From contig NZ_LLYY01000003.1 of assembly GCF_001484965.1 (NCBI RefSeq), positions 337,378-401,377 on the forward strand: DNA of 64,000 nt, written 5' to 3'. This document shows positions 54,225 to 62,574 of this stretch, in pieces. Every line of letters starts with the position of its first letter. Within the stretch, counting starts at the first letter, position 1. The notes beneath the pieces are model-generated. The model did no database searches, was not told where the DNA came from, and worked only from the letters and a program-made list of their open reading frames with translations. Source of the stretch: Shouchella shacheensis (GTDB taxonomy: Bacteria; Bacillota; Bacilli; Bacillales; Bacillaceae_D). The position numbers and the translations under genes are program-made.

Positions 54225-54231
54225 GATGAGA

Positions 54232-54256
54232 AGAGAGACCGAGAGTCTCTTTTTTT
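54232..54256 (+). terminator. Terminator of yjbJ
   Basis: AGAGAC(C) pairs with GTCTCT around CGAGA, followed by seven T. Confidence 0.85.
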
Positions 54257-54333
54257 AGCACCACGCGGTCTCCCAACCGACCGATGAGCAGATGTAGAAA
54301 AGAGCGAAATAGAGAGGAATCTGGAAACACGTG

Positions 54334-54371
54334 CGTAAAAAGACGCAGGCGATCGCCTGCGTCTTTTTACG
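54334..54371. terminator. 38-bp perfect palindrome, bidirectional terminator
   Basis: CGTAAAAAGACGCAGGCGA and its exact complement form a 38-bp palindrome with no loop spacer. Its A and T runs can terminate both yjbK (minus) and any plus-strand readthrough. Confidence 0.93.
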
Positions 54372-54373
54372 GC

Positions 54374-54958
54374 TTATTCCAACGTTTCAGCGCGAGCGCG
54401 GTGATAAAGTCGGGCGATCTTGCTTTTTGTTTCAACGGGACGAGTGCCAATCGTAGTTAATATGGACCGAAGCATTGCCGTCGCTTCGTGCACAGTGGAG
54501 CTCTCGACCTCAAGCTCAAAATCGACGGTGTCGAGGTAGGTGCTTTGGTCGAGGCAAATGAAGCCGTTGCGAGTGGCTTTTTGGTAGCGGATCGTTGTCA
54601 AGGTGCCGAATCGGTGTAGGTCTGACAAGGAAGGGAGGAGCAGTAGCACGGCTTCCTTTACCTCTCCCTCCGGCAGCACGCCTCCCTCCAGTGCTTTTTC
54701 TTCGGTTTTTGTGAGCGCTTGATGGGTTTCCAGCAAGCCATCGCCGGACGGTTGCTTAAGTGTTAAGACACATTTTCCTGCTTTAACGCGCGTTCTGAGC
54801 GCTGCCCTTGATTCCTTCAAGAGGAAGTCATTGGTGTCGTAATAGTTATTGCGCTGCTTGCTGCCATTTTCACTTGAAAACTGAAAATGAGTGAGCAGTT
54901 TTTTGAATTGTGCTTCCGTTACTAACGATTTGGCTTCGTATTCCATTTCGGTTGCCAT
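54374..54958 (-). CDS. yjbK: YjbK, CYTH-domain protein
   Basis: A 194-residue CYTH (CyaB-thiamine triphosphatase) protein acting on triphosphate substrates with metal ions. The tunnel signature ExExK is visible at the start (TEMEYEAKSLV), followed by NNYYDTNDFLLKE, ALRTRVKAGKCVLTLKQPS and FELEVESSTVHEA. The exact substrate (inorganic triphosphate, thiamine triphosphate) is open. Position before yjbL is as in B. subtilis, but on the opposite strand with its own terminator. The ATG follows GAGG. Confidence 0.92.
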   Translation of the reverse strand: MATEMEYEAKSLVTEAQFKKLLTHFQFSSENGSKQRNNYYDTNDFLLKESRAALRTRVKAGKCVLTLKQPSGDGLLETHQALTKTEEKALEGGVLPEGEVKEAVLLLLPSLSDLHRFGTLTTIRYQKATRNGFICLDQSTYLDTVDFELEVESSTVHEATAMLRSILTTIGTRPVETKSKIARLYHRARAETLE

Positions 54959-55177
54959 TGGTTTGCCTCATTTCTATGCCGTGTTTCATCCATTATAAGA
55001 CAATCATTGTGGAAAACAACCGTGTTTTTGCGCTCCCCTCCTTTTAAACGTGGCGGGTGCCATTTTTTCACTCAGCTCCGATCACTCCAAGCGCGCCTTC
55101 CGGCAGTGCCTCCCCGTGTGAATGCAGAGGGAAATGTGATAAACTAAACGAGGAAAAATGTCTGTGTGGAGGTTGTC

Positions 55178-55552
55178 ATGGAGAAATTAATCGTGTCGCA
55201 AATTGAAATAGAAGAAGAAACCAGTACGGTTCATATAGAGGGTGAAATCGACCCTAATCTCGTTAGTCGGCTGCGAGCAGGGGAGCGGATCTTGGTCGAT
55301 TCCGATGATTATGCGTTTATTTATATGCTTGAAGATGAGGAGCGCTATTTTTATTTGCGTTTTGAACAGGTTGTTTGGCCTGCACTAAGTGAAGCCTATA
55401 AGAAACGCTCCGCTCTGTATGCAAAATTGGATGAAAACACAAGGCTCGCTCTTGTAGAGGTACATAATGAACTTGATTTTCTGCTTGAAAATATCGATGG
55501 AAATGGAAATTACGGAGAAGCGTTTGAACAAGCGGTGAAAGAAGCGTTTTAG
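55178..55552 (+). CDS. yjbL: YjbL, UPF0738 family protein
   Basis: A 124-residue protein of the UPF0738 (YjbL) family: acidic, with short strands (HIEGEIDPNLVSRLRAGERI), then YFYLRFEQVVWPALSEAYKK and a helical C-terminus. ATG 55178 is five bases behind GGAGG; an in-frame GTG at 55166 overlaps the ribosome binding site. Function unknown. Next to yjbM, the order is that of B. subtilis. Confidence 0.85.
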   Translation: MEKLIVSQIEIEEETSTVHIEGEIDPNLVSRLRAGERILVDSDDYAFIYMLEDEERYFYLRFEQVVWPALSEAYKKRSALYAKLDENTRLALVEVHNELDFLLENIDGNGNYGEAFEQAVKEAF

Positions 55553-55580
55553 CGTGCATCGGTAAAGGTAGGTGGTTTAG

Positions 55581-56207
55581 GTGAACTGGCATATGTTTTT
55601 AACGCCTTACAAGCAAGCGGTTGATGAGCTGAAGGTAAAGCTGAAGGGCATTAGAGAGCAATACCAGAAGACGTCGAAGCATACACCGATAGAATTTGTT
55701 ACTGGCCGCGTCAAACCGGTTTCAAGCATCTTGAATAAGGCAGAGCGCAAAGGCATTCCTCTCGATCATCTTGATGAAAACATGCAAGATGTAGCTGGTG
55801 TTCGCATTGTCACTCAATTTGTCGAAGACATTGAGACGGTAGTCTCGCTCATTCGTAGGCGGAAGGATTTCGAAATTGTGACGGAGCGAGATTACATTGA
55901 GGAGAAAAAGCCGAGTGGCTACCGCTCCTATCACATCGTGCTCCGTTACCCGGTCCAAACCATTGAAGGGGAAAAGAAAGTGCTTGTGGAGCTGCAAGTG
56001 CGGACGCTTTCCATGAACTTTTGGGCAACGATTGAACATTCGTTGCGTTATAAATACAGCGGTGAAATTCCTGATGATATTAATATGCGCCTTCAGCGCG
56101 CCTCTGAAGCGGCGTTTTGGCTTGACGAAGAAATGTCGATCATTCGTGATGAGGTTCGAGAAGCGCAGCGCATTATTTCAGCCAAGCAGGAGCAGAACCG
56201 ACGCTAA
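55581..56207 (+). CDS. sasB: Small alarmone synthetase SasB/RelQ (YjbM)
   Basis: A 208-residue single-domain (p)ppGpp synthetase. RelA/SpoT-type motifs include [19 protein letters not shown], the [15 protein letters not shown] core with catalytic Asp, [12 protein letters not shown], and [17 protein letters not shown] with the catalytic Glu. No hydrolase domain is present, so it only makes alarmone; the B. subtilis enzyme is a tetramer activated by pppGpp and regulated at transcription. It starts with GTG 55581 behind GGTAGGTGG. It is followed 14 bp later by nadK. Confidence 0.95.
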   Translation: MNWHMFLTPYKQAVDELKVKLKGIREQYQKTSKHTPIEFVTGRVKPVSSILNKAERKGIPLDHLDENMQDVAGVRIVTQFVEDIETVVSLIRRRKDFEIVTERDYIEEKKPSGYRSYHIVLRYPVQTIEGEKKVLVELQVRTLSMNFWATIEHSLRYKYSGEIPDDINMRLQRASEAAFWLDEEMSIIRDEVREAQRIISAKQEQNRR

Positions 56208-56221
56208 AGGAGGAATGTTGC

Positions 56222-57022
56222 TTGAAGTATACCGTCGCATCACGAGGGGATCAGCTTTCAAATGACCTACAGGAAACCATTCAAACCCGATTGAATGCCG
56301 CCGATCTTATCGAAGACACGGAAGAGCCGGATATTGTGATTACTGTTGGGGGAGATGGTACGCTCCTCGAAGCGTTTCATGCCTATACCCACCGTCTGGA
56401 GGAAACCTCCTTTGTCGGCATCCATACAGGGCACCTCGGTTTTTATGCGGATTGGATCCCGGATGAAGTGGAAAGCTTGGTGACGCATATTGTGAAGACG
56501 CCCTTTCAAATCGTCGAGTACCCGACCCTCGAGGTGGTCATTCGCTACCGAGATAACAATAGTTCTGAGCGATTCCTTGCGGTGAATGAAAGCACAATCA
56601 AAAGTACCGAGGGCTCGCTGGTTTGTAATGTTGATATCAAAGGAGAGAAATTTGAGACATTTCGTGGAGACGGACTGTGCATGTCCACGCCTTCAGGAAG
56701 CACGGCTTACAACAAGGCGCTCGGGGGAGCAATTTTGCATCCGTCCCTCGCTTCGATTCAGCTTTCTGAAATGGCCTCCATTAACAACCGAGTCTACCGC
56801 ACGGTTGGTTCGCCACTCGTGCTCCCGCAGCACCATACTTGCTTGTTAAAACTGTTGAATGATGTTTCGGTTCAGGTGACCATTGACCACTTTAATGTGT
56901 CGCTTGACGGCAAAAACGTGGACTCTATTCAGTGCAGAGTGGCTGAGGAAAAGGTGCGTTTTGCGCGGTTTCGACCGTTCCCGTTTTGGAAGCGCGTGAA
57001 GGAGTCGTTCATCGGTGAGTAA
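56222..57022 (+). CDS. nadK: NAD kinase
   Basis: NadK makes NADP from NAD and ATP. The 266-residue protein has GGDGT in [15 protein letters not shown], the NE/D motif in [12 protein letters not shown], and [14 protein letters not shown]. The TTG start at 56222 is preceded by AGGAGGAATG. It corresponds to yjbN. The next gene, a pseudouridine synthase, overlaps its end by 8 bp. NADP supply and alarmone synthesis stand in one operon here. Confidence 0.95.
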   Translation: MKYTVASRGDQLSNDLQETIQTRLNAADLIEDTEEPDIVITVGGDGTLLEAFHAYTHRLEETSFVGIHTGHLGFYADWIPDEVESLVTHIVKTPFQIVEYPTLEVVIRYRDNNSSERFLAVNESTIKSTEGSLVCNVDIKGEKFETFRGDGLCMSTPSGSTAYNKALGGAILHPSLASIQLSEMASINNRVYRTVGSPLVLPQHHTCLLKLLNDVSVQVTIDHFNVSLDGKNVDSIQCRVAEEKVRFARFRPFPFWKRVKESFIGE

Positions 57023-57947
57023 GAGAATCGTGTTGACATGGCACGTAGAAGAGGGCACGGGCCCAATGCTTCTGCGTGTATTTTTGCGCCACTATAAGCA
57101 TCTGTCCAAGCGTGCGCTGGCGGCGGTTAAATTTAGCGGGGGACAGCTTCTGGTCAACGGCACAGTCGTCACAGTTCGGGCTGTCGTCCAGGCTGGGGAT
57201 CTTGTTGAAGTTCACTTGCCACCCGAGGAAAGAAGCGAGAGTCTTGTACCAGAACATGTGGCGCTAGATGTGGTTTATGAGGACGAGCACCTAATGGTTG
57301 TGAACAAGTCTTCTGAAATGCTAACCATTCCTTCAAGGAAACATCCTACCGGCTCATTGGCTCAAGCGGTGATTGGTCACTACGAAAAAAGTGGGATTCA
57401 TGCGACGTTTCACCCCGTGAACCGACTGGATCGAGGGACGAGCGGCCTGCTTACGATTGCCAAACATCGCTATGCCCACGAACGCATGCAGACGTCCCAA
57501 AAAAGCGGAAACCTGAAGCGTCAGTATGTTGCCGTCATCCAAGGAACATTGCAGAGGGCGACTGGACGCATTGAGGCCCCGATTGGTCGAAACCCCTCAA
57601 GCATCATTGAGCGGCAAGTGCGCGACGACGGCAAACAAGCCATCACCCATTATCAAACGTTGGCCAAAAGTGCTTCGCATGCTCTTGTCGAACTAACGCT
57701 TGAAACCGGGCGCACTCATCAAATTCGCGTTCATTTATCCTGGCTGGGCCACCCTCTGCTAGGGGATGACTTATACGGAGGTGACGTGTCTCTCCTTTCC
57801 AGACAAGCGCTCCACTGCCACCGGCTCTCCCTCGTACATCCGATTACGAAGGAGGAGATGCGGTTCCAAACGCCGCTGCCGGGCGATATGCAGCACTGTC
57901 TTGGTGAACTTGGGTTGCATGATTCACTTAAGGAAAGGGGATTCTAA
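57015..57947 (+). CDS. RluA-family pseudouridine synthase (YjbO)
   Basis: A 310-residue RNA pseudouridine synthase with a small N-terminal S4-like part ([19 protein letters not shown]) and the catalytic domain with Asp in [18 protein letters not shown] (RLDxxTSG) and the RTHQIRVHL signature. Likely targets are 23S rRNA or tRNA uridines. It starts with GTG 57015, overlapping nadK, and corresponds to yjbO. Confidence 0.93.
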   Translation: MSKRIVLTWHVEEGTGPMLLRVFLRHYKHLSKRALAAVKFSGGQLLVNGTVVTVRAVVQAGDLVEVHLPPEERSESLVPEHVALDVVYEDEHLMVVNKSSEMLTIPSRKHPTGSLAQAVIGHYEKSGIHATFHPVNRLDRGTSGLLTIAKHRYAHERMQTSQKSGNLKRQYVAVIQGTLQRATGRIEAPIGRNPSSIIERQVRDDGKQAITHYQTLAKSASHALVELTLETGRTHQIRVHLSWLGHPLLGDDLYGGDVSLLSRQALHCHRLSLVHPITKEEMRFQTPLPGDMQHCLGELGLHDSLKERGF

Positions 57948-57975
57948 GAGAAGCCAAGAGGAAAGGATGGTCGAT

Positions 57976-58119
57976 ATGGAACCGATCGTACGCTGCCCGA
58001 GCTGTAACGATGAGCAAGAGCTTCCGGGATTGCTCACGGCTCTCTCCAACCAAAACGTTGTCTACACTTGTCGGAAATGTGGGTTTGAGGAGCGGAACAT
58101 TGAGACGGATAAAGGGTAA
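57976..58119 (+). CDS. 47-residue zinc-ribbon protein
   Basis: A very short protein with two CxxC pairs (VRCPSCNDEQE and TCRKCGFEE) that form a zinc ribbon, after the yjbO stop. ATG 57976 follows AAAGG at nine bases; ATG 57967 behind AGAGG would add three residues. Small zinc ribbons of this type often bind RNA, ribosomes or serve in transcription. No family name is offered. The gap 58120-58242 downstream contains no gene. Confidence 0.65.
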   Translation: MEPIVRCPSCNDEQELPGLLTALSNQNVVYTCRKCGFEERNIETDKG

Positions 58120-58242
58120 CGCTTTTGGAGCTAAAAATAGGGTAAGCTTGGGGAACTTGAATTTGGACCAATTGCACTATCGAAAAGCGGGTTAAGTTCA
58201 AATCACCATTGACCATTAGTGTCGAGTGGTGGAAGTAACGAG

Positions 58243-58530
58243 TCAATGGCTAAATAGTCCTTTGAGACGAGCAAGTACTCTTTTTAAATGGTATTTTCTC
58301 GCTGCTTGAGCGATACTGTGCCCCACATGAGCGGTATCTGTTGCCGCTTGATTGATACCGCTACTTACATGAGCGGTATCGTTCCTCCCTTGATTGATAT
58401 TGCCTCCCACATGAGCGGTATCGTTCCTCCCTTGATTGATATTGTCTCCCACATGAGTGTTATCGCCTTCACTTGAGTGGTAATCATCCCTCACATCAAC
58501 GTTGTCCGTCGCTAGGTGAAGCAAAACCAA
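58243..58530 (-). CDS. Possible repeat protein in the 42-bp array
   Basis: The array reads through on the minus strand as a 95-residue protein with four 14-residue units of the type NDTAHVGGNINQGR and a basic C-terminus (KYHLKRVLARLKGLF). The start would be TTG 58530 behind GGAG. The unit length of 42 bp keeps the frame, but the plus strand is equally open, so coding is unproven. Confidence 0.3.
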   Translation of the reverse strand: MVLLHLATDNVDVRDDYHSSEGDNTHVGDNINQGRNDTAHVGGNINQGRNDTAHVSSGINQAATDTAHVGHSIAQAARKYHLKRVLARLKGLFSH

Positions 58531-58535
58531 CTATA
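58326..58535. repeat. 42-bp tandem repeat array
   Basis: CATGAG or CATCAA blocks start at 58326, 58368, 58410, 58452 and 58494, exactly 42 bp apart. Units 2 and 3 are almost identical; units 1, 4 and 5 have diverged. The motif ACATGAGCGGTATC recurs with the partial reverse GATACCGCT, so units can pair with each other. Confidence 0.9.
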
Positions 58536-58716
58536 TGCACTCCAGCCCTAGTCTCCCGCGAGGAGCCGAACCTAGAGAACACATCCTGGAATGTTTCTCG
58601 CGTTCCCTTTGTAATAACGGTGATTTCTCTCCCTCATCTAGTCAGTCGCTTCCTCTTGCTTCGGAGCTTTCGGGTCCAGACGCACGCGAAGATATTCTTT
58701 TCATTTAAAACCTCCT

Positions 58717-58746
58717 TATGATAAACTGTTAGTACCTGATCTTAAT
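58717..58746 (+). promoter_or_regulatory. fabI promoter with FapR operator
   Basis: TATGAT (58717-58722) is a probable -10. TTAGTACCTGATCTTAAT (58729-58746) follows directly, covering the likely transcription start. It is the known FapR operator type and is identical over 18 bases to the reverse complement of the site at fabF (27260-27277). Confidence 0.88.
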
Positions 58747-58762
58747 TTAGGAGGAGACCGAT

Positions 58763-59542
58763 TTGTTTTCATTGAACTTAACCGATCGTACATACGTGGT
58801 TATGGGTGTGGCCAATAAGCGGAGCATTGCCTGGGGCATTGCCCAATCGCTTGCAGGAGCAGGTGCTAAGTTGATTTTTACTTATGCGGGGGAGCGGCTT
58901 GAAAAGAACGTCCGCACGCTAGCCGAATCGCTAGAAGGGGAGCATCTTGTCCTGCCGTGCGACATCACCGATGATGAGGAAATTGAAAACACATTCGCGC
59001 AAATCAAAGAGGAAGTCGGCACGATCCACGGGCTGGCTCACTGTATCGCTTTTGCCAACAAAGAAGAGCTGGAGGGCGAGTATCTGAATGTGACACGAGA
59101 AGGATTCTTGCTCGCACAAAACGTAAGCGCGTATTCCCTCTCCGCGGTCGCAAAAGCGGCACGCCCGCTTATGACAGAAGGCGGGAGCATCATTACAATG
59201 ACGTATCTTGGCGGCGAAAAAGTCGTGAAGAATTACAATGTTATGGGTGTGGCCAAAGCCTCTCTTGATGCGAGCGTAAAATACTTGGCGAACGATCTTG
59301 GCAAGGATGGCATTCGCGTCAACGCGATTTCCGCTGGACCGATTCGCACGCTTGCGGCGAAAGGTATTGGCGGCTTCAATGATGTGATTAAAGAGATTGA
59401 GGAGAGAGCTCCGCTTCGCAAAGCGACAACGCAAGGGGAAGTCGGAGACACCGCTCTCTTCTTAGCAAGCGACTTGAGCCGCGGCATCACCGGAGAAGTG
59501 ATTCACGTGGACAGTGGCTACAATATTCTTTCCTTATCTTAA
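58763..59542 (+). CDS. fabI: Enoyl-[ACP] reductase FabI
   Basis: FabI reduces enoyl-ACP with NADH in the last step of each fatty-acid elongation cycle. The 259-residue short-chain dehydrogenase has the FabI cofactor motif GVANKRSIAWGIAQSL, TYLGGEKVVKNYNVMGVAK with catalytic Tyr/Lys (YxxxxxxK), and AISAGPIRTLAAKGI. The start is TTG 58763 behind AGGAGGAGA. It is the triclosan-type FabI; a strong terminator follows. Confidence 0.96.
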   Translation: MFSLNLTDRTYVVMGVANKRSIAWGIAQSLAGAGAKLIFTYAGERLEKNVRTLAESLEGEHLVLPCDITDDEEIENTFAQIKEEVGTIHGLAHCIAFANKEELEGEYLNVTREGFLLAQNVSAYSLSAVAKAARPLMTEGGSIITMTYLGGEKVVKNYNVMGVAKASLDASVKYLANDLGKDGIRVNAISAGPIRTLAAKGIGGFNDVIKEIEERAPLRKATTQGEVGDTALFLASDLSRGITGEVIHVDSGYNILSLS

Positions 59543-59580
59543 AAAAACCTCAAGCTCTGGGACAGGGCTTGAGGTTTTTT
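59542..59580 (+). terminator. Terminator of fabI
   Basis: AACCTCAAGC pairs with GCTTGAGGTT around an 11-base loop, with flanking A and T runs. Confidence 0.9.
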
Positions 59581-59583
59581 CTG

Positions 59584-59670
59584 GCTTCGGCGGGTAGAAG
59601 TTCGAGATCTTTCAATCCTGCGCCGAAATTCAAGCACAGGCGTGGAGTTTTGGAGACCCGGCTGCGCTGT
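59584..59670 (+). repeat. Long-hairpin repeat, copy E (degraded)
   Basis: GGCGGGTAGAAG, TTCGAGATCTTTCAATCCTG, GCCGAAATTC and GGAGTTTTGGAGACCCGGCTGCGC match the order of copy A (38811-38936), with small deletions. It lies between the fabI terminator and the 3' end of the next gene, the same kind of site as copies A and B. Confidence 0.65.
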
Positions 59671-59675
59671 TTTGA

Positions 59676-60050
59676 TTAATTTTGGCCCGTGGAACCGTAG
59701 GAAGAAATTTGCCCGTAAAGCCAAGGCCAAAAGCCTCCTCCTGGGTAACCAGGATACCAAGGTGGACGAGGCGGTGTATGCCCCCCTCCGCCTTGTGGTG
59801 GAACGGATCCAAAGTACGGGCTGATACCGATGAGATCACTATGGTGAACCTGCACGAATTGCTGCTGGTAGTACGGGGCTTGATAGACAAGAAGGGAGAC
59901 CATGCCTGTACGTCGGTTGTAGTCAGCAATATAGGCGATCACTCTTCCATAACCCGGAATGGTAGTCGTGACCCATTGGTGGTAGTAGTCCTCGATGGTG
60001 GAAGGCGGCAGATACTGGACCGACGGCTGCTGACGAGAAGAAGGATACAT
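59676..60050 (-). CDS. Pro/Gly/Tyr-rich probable spore-surface protein
   Basis: ATG 60050 follows AGGGGG at seven bases and gives 124 residues. The N-terminal two-thirds contain Tyr-rich strands (IEDYYHQWVTTTIPGYG, YQAPYYQQQFVQVHHSDL); the C-terminus is Gly/Pro/Trp-rich (HTPPRPPWYPGYPGGGFWP). Such composition is common in spore coat and crust proteins. In B. subtilis the cot genes (cotO, cotVWXYZ) lie at this point. The family itself is not recognised, so the role is inferred from composition and place. Confidence 0.65.
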   Translation of the reverse strand: MYPSSRQQPSVQYLPPSTIEDYYHQWVTTTIPGYGRVIAYIADYNRRTGMVSLLVYQAPYYQQQFVQVHHSDLIGISPYFGSVPPQGGGGHTPPRPPWYPGYPGGGFWPWLYGQISSYGSTGQN

Positions 60051-60179
60051 TTTGAAACCCCCTATTCGATTTGTTTCCCTACACGTTATGCAGGGAGGCA
60101 AAAATGGTGCTTTGCCTATGCACATAGGACAATGTAGTCGTTCATATCTTCTAAAAGATAGAGGAAGGATGAGGAGTCG

Positions 60180-60527
60180 ATGATGCTTTCCCCGTTTGAG
60201 TGGGTGATTCTTGCGTTTGCCACTTGTCGTTTGACGCGGTTGCTTGTGATGGATGACATTATGGCGTGGCTACGAAACCCCTTTGTGGAAGAAAGCACAG
60301 AGGTGGACGAAGAGGGTGAGACCGCCATCTACATTGAGGGAAAAGGGAAGGGGGTGCAAAAGTGGATCGGCAGCTTGCTTTCCTGCTATTGGTGCGCAGG
60401 CGTTTGGGTAGCGACGGCGCTCTATTTTGGCTACATTTTCTACCCGTTGGTCTTTACTCCCATCAGTTTCGTTCTTGCGATTGCCTGCGTTGCCGCTCTC
60501 TTGGAGTCTATAAGTAGGCGGTTATAG
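60180..60527 (+). CDS. yjcA: YjcA-like DUF1360 membrane protein
   Basis: A 115-residue membrane protein of the DUF1360/YjcA family: first span with FEWVILAFATCRLTRLL, the conserved LSCYWCAGVWVA, and a C-terminal double span. The B. subtilis gene is expressed in sporulation. ATG 60180 follows GAGGAG at three bases; ATG 60183 gives better spacing and loses one residue. The order after fabI and coat genes is as in B. subtilis. Confidence 0.85.
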   Translation: MMLSPFEWVILAFATCRLTRLLVMDDIMAWLRNPFVEESTEVDEEGETAIYIEGKGKGVQKWIGSLLSCYWCAGVWVATALYFGYIFYPLVFTPISFVLAIACVAALLESISRRL

Positions 60528-60539
60528 GGAAGCAAGAGG

Positions 60540-60568
60540 GCCCATTCTCGCGAAAAGTGAATGGGCAC
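60540..60568. terminator. Hairpin between yjcA and the coiled-coil gene
   Basis: GCCCATTC and GAATGGGC are perfect 8-bp complements around an 11-base loop between convergent genes. No T-run follows on either strand, so termination is likely but not certain. Confidence 0.5.
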
Positions 60569-60582
60569 AGAGGATAAGTTCT

Positions 60583-61317
60583 TCATGCAAGCGTAAACGT
60601 GATAGCATTCAAGGAAGGCACCCCATCAGGATATTCCTGCCCGTACACAAATCCATTTACTTGCAAAGAAACAGACGTGCTCGGCTGAACAGGAAGCATA
60701 ATTTCAAAATTTGAAAAGGCCATGGAAGAAGAAGCGGGCAGTTCGTTTGTTTGTGGCTTTAACCAAAATTGCCCGCTTTCTTTCGCTCGTTTGTCGGCCT
60801 CCTTTTCGAGGTAGCTCCAGCCATCCTGAGAGTCGGGATGTGCGATTAGGTGGTCATCTACTTTCTTTTTTGCTGAATCAGGGCGATGAATTCGTCCTGA
60901 TAAATTGGCAAGTTGTGGTTTGTTAAACGTTAAACAAACCACAGGGTCGTGGAGTGACTCCTCCCCCTTGTTCTCAAGCACAAAATGGCCTTTGATTAAC
61001 ACTGGCTCATCTGCGCCTAAATCGATGGGTGAAATAATCGAGTAGGAGAAATAAGGAACGATTATCGATGTTTGTGGCGGCGTTTCCCTTTGTTCATCTT
61101 TGGCCTCCAGTCTATACTCGACTTCAGCAGGACGTTTGGCTAACTCTTCTAGTCGGTCCGTTAAGCCGTGGATCACAAGCTCCTGTTCGTCAAGTTTCTT
61201 TGTCTGCTGCTTGAGTATTCGCTCTTGCTTCACGACCTCAGAACGATAATGCAATAGCTTTTGTTGAAGCTGAATATGTTTCCTATCTTGCGTGTTGGTT
61301 GGTTGGCGTTGCGACAT
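60583..61317 (-). CDS. Coiled-coil protein with C-terminal beta domain
   Basis: A 244-residue protein. Residues about 15-65 are a coiled coil (IQLQQKLLHYRSEVVKQERI, KLDEQELVIHGLTDRLEEL). From about 85, a beta-rich domain follows (IIVPYFSYSIISP, IKGHFVLENKGEESLHDPVV, FEIMLPVQPSTSVSLQV), resembling adhesin/CARDB-like folds used for surface interaction. The opening MSQ and the QLQQxL segment are shared with the gene at 63272-63751, so the two may be relatives. No signal peptide is seen, which fits mother-cell-made spore-surface proteins. Family unknown. Confidence 0.6.
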   Translation of the reverse strand: MSQRQPTNTQDRKHIQLQQKLLHYRSEVVKQERILKQQTKKLDEQELVIHGLTDRLEELAKRPAEVEYRLEAKDEQRETPPQTSIIVPYFSYSIISPIDLGADEPVLIKGHFVLENKGEESLHDPVVCLTFNKPQLANLSGRIHRPDSAKKKVDDHLIAHPDSQDGWSYLEKEADKRAKESGQFWLKPQTNELPASSSMAFSNFEIMLPVQPSTSVSLQVNGFVYGQEYPDGVPSLNAITFTLA

Positions 61318-61389
61318 AGAGACAGCCTCCTATTTCCACATTTTATCTTCATTCTATGTACCATTCCTGCCATTCAGAAGACAAAAATA

Positions 61390-61413
61390 CCGAGCCGCGC
61401 AGAGACGGCTCGG
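61390..61413 (-). terminator. Terminator of the Cys-rich protein gene
   Basis: CCGAGCCG and CGGCTCGG are perfect complements around 8 bases; on the minus strand TATTTTTG follows. Confidence 0.8.
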
Positions 61414-61433
61414 TGGCACAAAGAGGATCCTGA

Positions 61434-62153
61434 TTAGCTTGAGACAGTTGCGGTTGATTTTTTATCCGAATATTTACCCGGGAAAATCACTGGGCATTGT
61501 GGCGGGAACTTGTTTTCATGGCAAATGACGTCACTAATCGGAAACTCATGGCGCGGTTTGCAGTAAGCAGCGTCGATTTCTAGCAAGACGTCTGCGAGTA
61601 CATGAACGTCAAGACAGAATGAGAAGGACACGTCTAACTGCGTATAGTCGCCGTCACAAATGATTTCTGCATCGCATTGCCCTGAAGTGATATAGGCACA
61701 AACGTCCGTCCCTTCTGGAGCGCATAAGTAGAAGGTTTCGATTTTTGTGAATTCAAGTGGTTCGCACGATGTGCAGAGATGTTCCCCAAACTCATCATAG
61801 ATGTCTACTTCAATGAATACCTTGATTAGAACTTTTACTTTCTCAAGCACGACCTCTTTGCCGTTTGGCATGCTAACCTCTACTTGTGTACGATCGTCCG
61901 GATCCGTGATTTCTTTTGTGTAAAATTTCGAATCAAGAACACGACAAACGGCCTTACTCTTAGGGTATTTTTTCATGAAATCAGAGAAGGAGTCACAGTC
62001 ATCAATATTTTTGCACTTAAAAAGTTCCGCTAATTCGTCCTCCTTCTTCCCATCTTTGTAGCACATGGTTGGCAAATCTACTTGACGTGTGACCCAGTCA
62101 TATACTTTTGAAACACTGATGCACACATTGTGTTTTTCATGTTCGTAGCTCAT
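61434..62153 (-). CDS. Cys-rich beta protein, probable spore-surface component
   Basis: A 239-residue protein without signal peptide, with about fourteen cysteines (HNVCISVSKVYDWVTRQ, FKCKNIDDCDSF, LCTSCEPLEF, SGQCDAEIICDGD, ICHENKFPPQCPVIFP) and alternating strands (VLEKVKVLIKVFIEVDIYDE). This composition suggests a disulfide-stabilised structural protein of the spore coat, exosporium or appendages. ATG 62153 follows GAGGAGGTTT. I do not recognise a named family; it has its own terminator. Its location downstream of fabI/yjcA, at the usual coat gene site, supports the guess. Confidence 0.6.
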   Translation of the reverse strand: MSYEHEKHNVCISVSKVYDWVTRQVDLPTMCYKDGKKEDELAELFKCKNIDDCDSFSDFMKKYPKSKAVCRVLDSKFYTKEITDPDDRTQVEVSMPNGKEVVLEKVKVLIKVFIEVDIYDEFGEHLCTSCEPLEFTKIETFYLCAPEGTDVCAYITSGQCDAEIICDGDYTQLDVSFSFCLDVHVLADVLLEIDAAYCKPRHEFPISDVICHENKFPPQCPVIFPGKYSDKKSTATVSS

Positions 62154-62365
62154 GGAGAAACCTCCTCATTATTTTACCTAGCTTGAAGCCTTCTCTCTCT
62201 CGCCCATAACTAGGTGTTCGGACTACTGTATAGTATGACTGTTGATTAAATATGTGCGGCCTTCTTAGGTATATTTAAAAAATCCTCTTCATGGACGGAT
62301 TGGGTGAAAACTGCATAGAGTATATAGATGTTGTTTTCATAACTGGAGGAGGAAGGGGAGTCGTT

Positions 62366-62479
62366 ATGAATCACAAGAAGCCGGATTCAGGAGCTTTCAT
62401 TGTAAAAAGGGTGACAAAGAAGGAACCAAAACCTGCGCTAAAGCCTTCAAAAAACTGTTGTGGAAAGAAGAAAAAGTAA
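62366..62479 (+). CDS. 37-residue basic peptide with C-terminal Cys-Cys
   Basis: ATG 62366 follows GGAGGAAGGGGAG. The product is Lys-rich with a central AFIVKRVTKKEP and ends KNCCGKKKK. No family is recognised. It stands between the Cys-rich protein and the hexapeptide transferase in the suspected spore-surface block. A weak GC hairpin with T's follows at 62483-62507. Confidence 0.55.
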   Translation: MNHKKPDSGAFIVKRVTKKEPKPALKPSKNCCGKKKK

Positions 62480-62574
62480 GGGGGCTATTGTTTAGTCCTC
62501 TTTTTACGTGAGTTGTGAACAAATGTCCCTTTGGCCACTGTCCGGGACATATTCATGAAGGGGAGGGAAACGGT

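Noticed and set aside
59682..60137. 151-residue plus-strand frame overlapping the Pro/Gly/Tyr-rich gene
   Set aside because: The minus-strand gene has a proper ribosome binding site and coat-like composition, while the plus-strand frame has neither.
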